DNA of 5,388 bases from Phycisphaerae bacterium (GTDB lineage: Bacteria > Planctomycetota > Phycisphaerae > JAAYCJ01): the NCBI GenBank assembly GCA_015486815.1, contig WFQY01000109.1, forward strand, positions 1-5,388. Reading direction: 5' to 3'. The notes under the pieces were generated by a model. The model ran no database searches. It was not told where the DNA came from and saw only the letters and a program-made list of their open reading frames with translations. Positions 1 through 5,146 of the stretch are shown here, piece after piece; the first letter of the stretch is position 1; each line of letters begins with the position of its first letter. A program made the position numbers and the translations under genes.

Positions 1-66
1 CTATGAAATTGGCCGAATATAGGGGTAAATTGGGGGATTTTTGAACGGATATGCAGATCAATCTTT

Positions 67-94
67 ATCAGCCTTCACTATTGTGCCAGCTGAT
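67..94. repeat. Short imperfect hairpin downstream of the aminotransferase
   Basis: ATCAGC (67-72) pairs perfectly with GCTGAT (89-94). Inside, CAC (76-78) can pair with GTG (83-85) around a four-base loop, leaving a 3x3 internal loop. It lies about 50 bases past the aminotransferase stop codon, so it could mark the end of that transcript. However, no T-run follows on the minus strand, and only a loose T-rich stretch follows on the plus strand. It is at best a weak terminator or an RNA 3'-end structure, and it may be chance. The rest of bases 1-145 is AT-rich with no supportable gene. Confidence 0.25.
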
Positions 95-145
95 TCTTAA
101 TTGTTTACCCATAATTCTTATAATTTATCATTCAAGGTTATTGTT

Positions 146-1468
146 TTATCTCGGACGGAATACCGGTGCTACCGCTGGACATCCGAGCTGATGGGGGATA
201 TCACCTGCCTGCAATCTCTCAGCTATAAGTGCAAAGACTTCATCATAAACAGCAAGGGTCAACTCAACGTCCTCTTGCGTATGCGAATAAGATACGTTGT
301 GATAGCCCAACGTAAGAATTCCCCTTTTATTTGCTTCTTTGATGAAATATGTCTTTATCTGCTCAACGCTGGCTGACGGATGATTCTTGAAACTTATCAC
401 ATTGATAGGATCGGGACCTATACATTTCATATAATCCGCAATCTGATATTTTTGAGCTAACTTGTTTGTTCCATCTCTTAATTTCCTGCCGAGCGAATGA
501 ATATGATTTATTACACTGTCATTGCGCAATATCTCGATAGTCTTTTTGGCAGCTGACAATGAAACCGCTTCTCCTGCAAAGGTGAAAGAAAAGAATACTT
601 CGCTTGCAAAATATTTCATCAAATCTTTTCTTCCTACAACTGCGGAAACAGGAGCGCCGTTTGCCATCGCCTTGCCAAATGTAGATAAATCAGGCGTTAC
701 ACCGGTTAATTTCTGTACGCCACCAACACCGAAACGAAATCCTGTTATTATTTCATCAAAGATGATAATAGCTCCGTTTTGATGTGTTATTTCTACGAGT
801 TTGTTAAGCAAGTCGGCATCCGGTTCTCGCGAATGCATCGCAGGTTCTATAATGACAGCTGCTATCTGGTCGGGATATTGTTCAAACAGACTTTTTAAAC
901 TTTCCGGATCGTGCTGATTAAATCGATGCGAAAGCGCCCTTACCGCTTCTGGAATGCCCGCATTTCTATCGGTAATACCTATATACCAATCCTGAAACCC
1001 GTGATATCCGCCTGCTGCTATGTGATCTCTGCCGGTAACAAATCGTGCGAGTTTGACAGCAGCTGAGGTAACATCCGAACCGTTCTTAGCGAATCTCACC
1101 ATCTCCGCTGACGGTATTAGTTCGCACAAAAGCTCCGCTACTTCTATTTCTATCGGACAGGTAAGAGAAAACGCTTGGCCTTTTTTCAGCTGAGCTATCT
1201 GTGCTTCCACCACCGGCTCATAGCAATGGCCGAGAATAACAGGCCCCAAACCCATCATATAATCTATATACTCATTTCCATCGACATCCCATACCCGAGA
1301 ACCCTGCGCCTTTTGCAGTATCATAGGAGAATATCCGAGAGCAAGCTGGGAAGCGGATTTACTGAATGTGCCAGCAGCTCCGGGTAAAGTCTTCAACGCC
1401 CGCTCATACATTTTCAACGAATTATCGACACAGTGTTTTGACGGATTATCAAAATCGTTAATATTCAT
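146..1468 (-). CDS. Class III PLP-dependent aminotransferase, glutamate-1-semialdehyde-like (probable sugar/surface-polymer type)
   Basis: This 440-residue protein is a fold-type I aminotransferase that would transfer an amino group through pyridoxal phosphate in the cytoplasm. Visible landmarks (numbered from this ATG): a substrate/cofactor loop NGSD near 129-132, GYHG near 154-157, EP at 208-209, FDEIITGFR near 237-245 with the Asp that holds the PLP ring nitrogen, and STFGKAM with the Schiff-base Lys at about 266. It resembles HemL, but the PLP-phosphate loop reads NGSDVTSAAVKLAR instead of the HemL form with SGTEA, and the C-terminus ends PVFRPR. I remember both traits from HemL-like enzymes in lipopolysaccharide and other glycan loci. 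No heme gene is nearby. I chose the ATG at 1468 because AAGGAG (1478-1483) sits 9 bases upstream. A TTG two codons further upstream is too close to that site. It is divergent from a GntR regulator that probably controls it. The exact substrate is unknown. Confidence 0.85.
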   Translation of the reverse strand: MNINDFDNPSKHCVDNSLKMYERALKTLPGAAGTFSKSASQLALGYSPMILQKAQGSRVWDVDGNEYIDYMMGLGPVILGHCYEPVVEAQIAQLKKGQAFSLTCPIEIEVAELLCELIPSAEMVRFAKNGSDVTSAAVKLARFVTGRDHIAAGGYHGFQDWYIGITDRNAGIPEAVRALSHRFNQHDPESLKSLFEQYPDQIAAVIIEPAMHSREPDADLLNKLVEITHQNGAIIIFDEIITGFRFGVGGVQKLTGVTPDLSTFGKAMANGAPVSAVVGRKDLMKYFASEVFFSFTFAGEAVSLSAAKKTIEILRNDSVINHIHSLGRKLRDGTNKLAQKYQIADYMKCIGPDPINVISFKNHPSASVEQIKTYFIKEANKRGILTLGYHNVSYSHTQEDVELTLAVYDEVFALIAERLQAGDIPHQLGCPAVAPVFRPR

Positions 1469-1477
1469 CGGCAACTA

Positions 1478-1483
1478 CTCCTT
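1478..1483 (-). promoter_or_regulatory. Ribosome binding site of the aminotransferase
   Basis: On the minus strand AAGGAG lies 9 bases before the ATG at 1468. It lies only 3 bases before the alternative TTG at 1474, so it favours the ATG start. Confidence 0.75.
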
Positions 1484-1498
1484 GACGTAAGATTGTCA

Positions 1499-1515
1499 AT
1501 ATGATATCTTGATAT
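1499..1515. promoter_or_regulatory. Candidate second operator, degenerate copy
   Basis: The stretch reads ATATGA, five bases, TGATAT. It has the same half-site and the same five-base spacing as the perfect palindrome at 1538-1558, with one mismatch between the arms. An overlapping shorter inverted repeat, ATATC-TT-GATAT (1504-1515), is also present. It lies 16 bases upstream of the aminotransferase ribosome binding site, where a bound repressor could block that gene. In AT-rich DNA such a match can be accidental, so this is tentative. Confidence 0.35.
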
Positions 1516-1538
1516 AAAGTACAAAATCACATTACGCT
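1510..1538 (+). promoter_or_regulatory. Possible promoter of the GntR regulator
   Basis: TTGATA (1510-1515) matches five of six bases of the sigma-70 -35 box. At 17-base spacing it is followed by TACGCT (1533-1538), a poor -10 box that keeps only T1, A2 and T6. Transcription would begin near 1545, inside the palindrome at 1538-1558, which would suit autorepression. No convincing promoter was found for the aminotransferase on the other strand. Confidence 0.22.
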
Positions 1539-1558
1539 GTTATGACAGTATCATAACA
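1538..1558. promoter_or_regulatory. Perfect inverted repeat, probable operator of the GntR regulator
   Basis: TGTTATGA and TCATAACA form a perfect 8-bp-arm inverted repeat around a five-base centre (CAGTA). It ends three bases before the GGAGGT ribosome binding site of the regulator and lies in the only sizeable intergenic region of the window. GntR-family dimers bind palindromes of this size, usually in the divergent promoter region next to their own gene, so autoregulation and control of the aminotransferase are the natural reading. The half-site is unlike the usual FadR-type core (GT-N3-AC), which agrees with the unusual recognition helix of the encoded protein. An odd-length centre also makes an RNA hairpin possible, but no T-run follows. 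Confidence 0.6.
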
Positions 1559-1561
1559 AAT

Positions 1562-1567
1562 GGAGGT
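1562..1567 (+). promoter_or_regulatory. Ribosome binding site deciding the GTG start of the regulator
   Basis: GGAGGT lies 7 bases before the GTG at 1575. The in-frame ATG at 1560 overlaps this site and has nothing like a ribosome binding site upstream, so the GTG is preferred. Confidence 0.75.
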
Positions 1568-1574
1568 TTGTCAA

Positions 1575-2222
1575 GTGAAAATTTCAAAAAAACCGACTAA
1601 AAGTCAACTGGCATACGACAAACTGCACGAAATGATAATCCAAGGAAAATTCTCTCCCGATAATAACTGGTCGTTAAGAAAGTTAGCTTCGAAACTTAAA
1701 ATGTCAGTCGTCCCGATCAGTGAAGCTATCCGACGACTCGAGCAACAAGGAATTATAGAAGTAAGACCTCAGCGTGGAATTATGGTCAGGCAACTATCAT
1801 CGGCGGAACTTGAACAGTTGAAAATCATCCGCGAAGGATTTGAAGTGCAAGCGGTGCGAATGATTGCAATATCAGGCGATAAGAAAAAGATAAATATACT
1901 TAAACAAATGGCCAAAAAATTGCAAACACTGTTAAAACGTAAAAAATACGCCGAAGCTGCCTATCTCGATTTTCAGCTTCACCATAAAATCGTTGAGTCC
2001 GCCGGCATCAAAGAAATTACTCAACGATATGATCAGTTAAGCACTTTGTGTATGCTGAATAATGAAGGCGAAGGACCAAAATGGACACAAAACGAATATC
2101 AGAGCAGCTCCAACCACCTTCTCCTCATAAAGGCAATCGAATCGGGCGATCCCGAGCAGGCAGATCGGGCTTTAAGAGCACATATCAACTCCGTTGTGGA
2201 TAAAAAACTCTCATCTAACTGA
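1575..2222 (+). CDS. GntR-family transcriptional regulator with FCD ligand-binding domain
   Basis: This 215-residue DNA-binding protein has an N-terminal winged helix (about 8-75) and an all-helical FCD domain (about 80-210). The winged helix shows SLRKLASKLKMS, then VPISEAIRRLEQQGIIEVRP and the wing RGIMV. In the second domain, D132 and H136 (LDFQLHH), H181 (NHLLLIKAI) and H203 (RAHI) sit where FCD proteins carry their metal or carboxylate ligand residues. FCD regulators usually sense small organic or sugar acids. The motif SVVPISEAI replaces the common SRTPVREAL, so both arginines of the usual recognition helix are absent and its DNA target should differ from FadR-type sites. It is transcribed away from the aminotransferase and probably controls that gene and itself through the palindrome at 1538-1558. 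I chose the GTG start by the ribosome binding site; the upstream ATG at 1560 would add five residues. Its 3' end overlaps thiL by 8 bases. The effector is unknown. Confidence 0.88.
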   Translation: MKISKKPTKSQLAYDKLHEMIIQGKFSPDNNWSLRKLASKLKMSVVPISEAIRRLEQQGIIEVRPQRGIMVRQLSSAELEQLKIIREGFEVQAVRMIAISGDKKKINILKQMAKKLQTLLKRKKYAEAAYLDFQLHHKIVESAGIKEITQRYDQLSTLCMLNNEGEGPKWTQNEYQSSSNHLLLIKAIESGDPEQADRALRAHINSVVDKKLSSN

Positions 2223-3135
2223 AATGCTGATAGCCAGCGGGAAAAATCTTTTCTCTGTTACCATCTTTGCGTATCAAGACAACGTCGCTACCCGAAACCA
2301 TTCTGCCGACGGGATATAAGACAATAAAATCCGGCAGCGACGGCAAATCTTCGGAACGCTCAGCTATAGAAGCTAACAATTCGAAATCTTCCCCGTCATT
2401 GAGAAGATGATATAGAGCAGTTGTATTTGTCTGCATCGCAAGTTTTTTTGCATCATCGGAGATTACCTGCTCGAGTAAATCTTCGTAAATCTCAGCTCCG
2501 CATAAACTATCACGACAGATATGATTCAAATCACTGCTTAGGCCGTCGGAAATATCTATCATCGCATTCAGAGAAAGATTTTGAGCTAACCATATCGATT
2601 GTTCGATTCGCGGGCTAAAGGCACAATGATGGCTAAGAGATGACCCGCCCAATTTTCCGGTAACATATATCGTATCACCGACTTTAGCTCCGCTTCGCAG
2701 CACGGGAGAATTTTCTTCGCAATAACCGATCACAGAAACATCTATTATCAGTTTATCAGCTGAGCTCAAATCACCACCTGCTACTTGGCAGCTGTACTTA
2801 CGAGCTAACTCTTTTATGCCGACGAATATTTCGCAAACAAACTCGTCCGAAAGGTGCTTAGACCGGGCAAGGGAAACAACAGCTGCAATAGGCCTGCTTG
2901 CCATCGCAGCGCAATCCGAAAGACATACACCGATTGCTTTGTGTCCTATTTGTCTGGCTGTGAGGCTGTCAATCCTGAAATGGACATCTTCGACAATCAT
3001 ATCGGAGCTAAAGAGTAATTGTGTATCCCCAACCTTAACGACAGCCATATCGTCGCCAATACCGAGAGTTACAGACGGATTTACTCTGTCGGCAAAAAAA
3101 TCCTTAAGCCAATCTATCAACTCGAATTCGTTCAT
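2215..3135 (-). CDS. thiL: Thiamine-monophosphate kinase
   Basis: ThiL phosphorylates thiamine monophosphate with ATP to give thiamine diphosphate, the active cofactor, in the cytoplasm. The 306-residue protein (E. coli ThiL is about 325) has the AIR-synthase/ThiL two-domain order. An N-terminal half carries GIGDDMAV (25-32), SSDMIVEDVHF (43-53), LSDCAAM (72-78) and GGDLSSA (120-126). A C-terminal half carries YVTGKLGGS (157-165), DISDGLSSDL (194-203) and NDGEDFELL (246-254). The acidic residues in these motifs are the expected magnesium/ATP ligands. The segment between LGGSS and DISDGL is short, which accounts for part of the smaller size. It is the last gene of the operon: its ATG shares one base with the coaB stop (TAATG) and there is no strong ribosome binding site, so it is probably translated by coupling. 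Its stop lies inside the end of the convergent regulator gene. Confidence 0.93.
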   Translation of the reverse strand: MNEFELIDWLKDFFADRVNPSVTLGIGDDMAVVKVGDTQLLFSSDMIVEDVHFRIDSLTARQIGHKAIGVCLSDCAAMASRPIAAVVSLARSKHLSDEFVCEIFVGIKELARKYSCQVAGGDLSSADKLIIDVSVIGYCEENSPVLRSGAKVGDTIYVTGKLGGSSLSHHCAFSPRIEQSIWLAQNLSLNAMIDISDGLSSDLNHICRDSLCGAEIYEDLLEQVISDDAKKLAMQTNTTALYHLLNDGEDFELLASIAERSEDLPSLPDFIVLYPVGRMVSGSDVVLIRKDGNREKIFPAGYQHFS

Positions 3136-3764
3136 TATTTTCTCAAATCGACAAGTTTCTGCGCAAGCTTAATTATAATCGAAGCTAATCGTTTTTTGCT
3201 CATCTCGGGAAACCCCTGCCAGCCAAATTGCTCCGTATAAATCTGCACCTTATCGGTTTCACTATCGATGGCAGCCGGCGAATTCAATATGATTGCATCG
3301 AGATTTTTGCTGCGAAATTTCCGGAGGGCATTCGCTTTGGCATTGCGATCTTCGAGTGCAAAACCTATCAAAATTCGCTTTTCTTTACGCCTGCCAAGCT
3401 CAGCTAATATGTCAGGATTCCGAACGAGCTTTAATGAAATTTCTTTGTCATCTTTTTTAAGTTTATGGCGAAGTTTACTCGCAGGACGATAATCGCTGAC
3501 AGCAGCTGACATTATTATCACGTCAGCGTTTTCAAAATTATCAAAAACCGCTTGTTTCATTTCACGAGCGGAAGTTACCTCGATAAATTTTTCGCATTTC
3601 GGTTTTCGAAGATTCACCGGTCCGGAAATAAGTATGACGTTATGTTTTTTGCGAGAAGCTGACGATGCTATTGCATAGCCCATCCGTCCGCTCGATGCAT
3701 TCGAAATAAAGCGAACAGTATCGATATATTCTCTGGTTGGCCCTGCAGTGATAAGAATCCGCAT
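3135..3764 (-). CDS. coaB: Phosphopantothenate-cysteine ligase, stand-alone CoaB
   Basis: CoaB joins 4'-phosphopantothenate to cysteine at the expense of a nucleoside triphosphate (CTP in most bacteria), the second step of coenzyme A synthesis. The 209-residue protein shows the family landmarks in order: ITAGPTREYID (5-15), RFISNASSGRMG (18-29, nucleotide loop), ISGPV (46-50), SAAVSDYRP (86-94), KLKK (101-104, catalytic lysine region), RNPDIL (115-120), GFALE (134-138) and KNLDAIILN (153-161). In many bacteria this domain is the C-terminal half of a fused CoaBC. Here it is a separate gene, 7 bases after the coaC stop and in another reading frame. I chose the ATG at 3764; an in-frame GTG directly before it would add one residue. 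No ribosome binding site is visible, so coupling to coaC is likely. Confidence 0.93.
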   Translation of the reverse strand: MRILITAGPTREYIDTVRFISNASSGRMGYAIASSASRKKHNVILISGPVNLRKPKCEKFIEVTSAREMKQAVFDNFENADVIIMSAAVSDYRPASKLRHKLKKDDKEISLKLVRNPDILAELGRRKEKRILIGFALEDRNAKANALRKFRSKNLDAIILNSPAAIDSETDKVQIYTEQFGWQGFPEMSKKRLASIIIKLAQKLVDLRK

Positions 3765-3771
3765 CACTATG

Positions 3772-4320
3772 CTACTTTAATAAATCCGCTATCGCATCGA
3801 AAATTTCATCCGGTTCCGCCATTCGACCTGTTCCGCTCGTACCGCAGGCAAGATGTCCGCTCTGAGGACCTACAAAGTGCATACCTGCTTGTTTTAATCT
3901 GCTTACATTTTCCTGAACAACCTTATTTTCCCACATATTCACGTTCATCGCAGGGGCAAGCAGAATAGGAGAGCGAGACGCCAATACGGTAGCGGTCAAT
4001 AAATTATCCGCCAATCCGCACGCCAACTTCGCCAACGTATTCGCAGTTATAGGAGCAATCACGACAACATCAGCCCAGTCAGCTAAATATATGTGCAACG
4101 CATTTATGCCGTTTGGCGGATTGAAAATATCGGTATGCACCCTCTTTTTAGTTAGTGCGGTAAAGCTCGCAACACCCACAAACTCCAGTGCAGCTTTGGT
4201 CATTATTACCTCGACGTCTGCTTGTGCTTGTACCAAAAGCGAGGTCAGATAACAGCTTTTATACGCACTGACTCCACCCGTAACTGCAAGCAGGATTTTC
4301 CGCCCTGAAAGTTCGCTCAT
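3772..4320 (-). CDS. coaC: Phosphopantothenoylcysteine decarboxylase, stand-alone CoaC flavoprotein
   Basis: CoaC is an FMN enzyme that decarboxylates 4'-phosphopantothenoylcysteine to 4'-phosphopantetheine, the step after CoaB. The 182-residue protein has the full HFCD flavoprotein signature. It opens with ILLAVTGGVSAYK (9-21, FMN phosphate loop). The active-site His lies at 76 in ALHIYLADWAD, followed by APITANTLAKLACG (89-102), the PAMNVNMW substrate-recognition motif (123-130), and LACGTSGTGRMAEP with the reductive Cys at 159. All catalytic residues are therefore present. It stops right after the flavoprotein domain, without the linker that leads into CoaB in fused proteins. I chose the ATG at 4320, 15 bases after rpoZ, with only a weak GGA before it. 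An upstream TTG at 4332 would add four residues without any better ribosome binding site. Confidence 0.93.
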   Translation of the reverse strand: MSELSGRKILLAVTGGVSAYKSCYLTSLLVQAQADVEVIMTKAALEFVGVASFTALTKKRVHTDIFNPPNGINALHIYLADWADVVVIAPITANTLAKLACGLADNLLTATVLASRSPILLAPAMNVNMWENKVVQENVSRLKQAGMHFVGPQSGHLACGTSGTGRMAEPDEIFDAIADLLK

Positions 4321-4335
4321 AATTCCAAGCAATAG

Positions 4336-4566
4336 CTATTTTAGTTCTTCCGGTCGGGGAACATCACTATTTTCGTAATCGATACTGAGCTTATCTTCGA
4401 GAACTTCCTGAATAACCGCCTCCAAATCCGTCATTCCGGGTGCCTTTTTAATCAGCGGTCTGGAACCTTGAAGATATTCTACCCATCGCTTCTGAACAAG
4501 AGCAGCGAGTTTAAATCTACCACCGACCTTGTTGATAATCGTATCATCTTTAAGAGCTTCTATCAT
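4336..4566 (-). CDS. rpoZ: DNA-directed RNA polymerase omega subunit
   Basis: Omega is the small RNA polymerase subunit that helps fold and hold the beta-prime subunit and, in many bacteria, forms part of a ppGpp site. The 76-residue protein fits the family size. The N-terminal part has the diagnostic core NKVGGRFKLAALVQKRW (12-28) followed by a QGSRPL segment and TDLEAVIQEVLEDKL (46-60), with an acidic, Pro-containing tail. The ATG overlaps the gmk stop as ATGA. Its ribosome binding site AGGAG (minus strand, 4577-4581) lies 10 bases upstream inside the end of gmk, so this subunit has its own initiation signal, unlike most genes of the operon. The gmk-rpoZ-coaBC order is common across bacteria, which supports the assignment of all of them. 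Confidence 0.93.
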   Translation of the reverse strand: MIEALKDDTIINKVGGRFKLAALVQKRWVEYLQGSRPLIKKAPGMTDLEAVIQEVLEDKLSIDYENSDVPRPEELK

Positions 4567-5141
4567 TTTTCGTTGTCTCCTGTTTTTTCTTTGTGGACTA
4601 TCCGAACAATTTTATCCACTGCGTTATCCAAATTATCGTTTACAACCCAATATTTATAAATCCCAGCTGCCTTAGCCTGTGCAACTTCCGCCTTTGCATT
4701 TTCAAATCTCCGCCTGATGGTCGCCTCGTCATCTCTCGCTCTGCCGGTAAGCCTTGCAATCAGCTCATTGTCATCAGGAGGAAGCAAATATATTATTATA
4801 GCATCAGGAAATTTTTTTTCCACCTCTTTTGCACCCTGAACTTCAATTTCCAGAATCACATCCCTGCCAGCTGACAGATGCTCTTTAACAGTATCCGCAA
4901 GTGTACCGTAATAATTTCCCATATATTCCGCATATTCGAGAAGCTTACCGTCAGCTATCAGCTTTTCAAATTCCTCACGAGTAAGAAAATAATAATCTCT
5001 GCCGTGCTTTTCTTTTGGCGATGGTTCTCGGGTAGTAGCGGAAATACTGATAACTGCACCGATTCGCTCAGCTAACTTCTTGGTAACGGTGCTTTTCCCT
5101 ACGCCCGACGGTCCACTTATAACGATAAGTTTTCCCTGCAT
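4563..5141 (-). CDS. gmk: Guanylate kinase
   Basis: Gmk phosphorylates GMP to GDP with ATP, an essential step in guanine nucleotide supply and recycling of cyclic di-GMP products. The 192-residue protein has normal size. Visible parts are the P-loop GPSGVGKST (10-18), the GMP-binding region starting at S34 and R38 (SATTREP), Y50, E69, NYYGT (76-80), ILEIEVQGA (96-104), RARDDEATIRRR (134-145, lid and ATP side) and YWVVND (164-169). One oddity is that the loop that usually reads TTRxPRxGE here reads TTREPSPKE, so the second conserved arginine (position 41 in this protein and in yeast numbering) is a serine. The two usual acids of ILDID are glutamates. The remaining sites are intact, so I expect an active enzyme. 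The ATG follows the upstream stop by 5 bases with no clear ribosome binding site. Confidence 0.95.
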   Translation of the reverse strand: MQGKLIVISGPSGVGKSTVTKKLAERIGAVISISATTREPSPKEKHGRDYYFLTREEFEKLIADGKLLEYAEYMGNYYGTLADTVKEHLSAGRDVILEIEVQGAKEVEKKFPDAIIIYLLPPDDNELIARLTGRARDDEATIRRRFENAKAEVAQAKAAGIYKYWVVNDNLDNAVDKIVRIVHKEKTGDNEK

Positions 5142-5146
5142 TTTCG

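Noticed and set aside
3..44. Possible C-terminus of a plus-strand gene entering from the left edge (ends KLGDF)
   Set aside because: Only 13 residues are visible and all frames have nearby stops; it cannot be told from chance.
68..112. Minus-strand 14-codon reading frame (MGKQLRISW...) after the aminotransferase
   Set aside because: Very short, no convincing ribosome binding site, and it overlaps the hairpin; nothing supports translation.
119..124. Perfect TATAAT on the plus strand
   Set aside because: TTGTTT is only 12 bases upstream, too close for a -35 box, and nothing better lies at 16-18 bases; the sequence downstream is antisense to the aminotransferase.
522..782. Plus-strand open frames inside the aminotransferase (also 101-376 and 1175-1387)
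   Set aside because: They are antisense to a well-supported gene, have no recognisable motifs, and follow from its codon composition.
146..1474. Calling the aminotransferase hemL with a TTG start at 1474
   Set aside because: The ribosome binding site is only 3 bases from the TTG but 9 from the ATG at 1468, and the loop and C-terminal motifs differ from true HemL.
2142..2169. TCGGG-CGAT-CCCGA hairpin with a further TCGGG arm near the end of the regulator gene
   Set aside because: It lies inside conserved coding sequence (IESGDPEQADRA), about 50 bases before the stop, with no T-run; not a terminator.
2816..3172. Plus-strand open frames opposite thiL, coaB and gmk (including 3019-3240, 3268-3492, 4593-4874 and 4878-5075)
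   Set aside because: They are antisense to conserved enzymes and show no ribosome binding site or family features that would outweigh the minus-strand genes.
3764..3774. coaC/coaB split as a frameshift error in a fused coaBC
   Set aside because: The linker of the fused protein is missing, coaC has a natural end, and coaB has its own start codons; a single indel would not restore a normal fusion.
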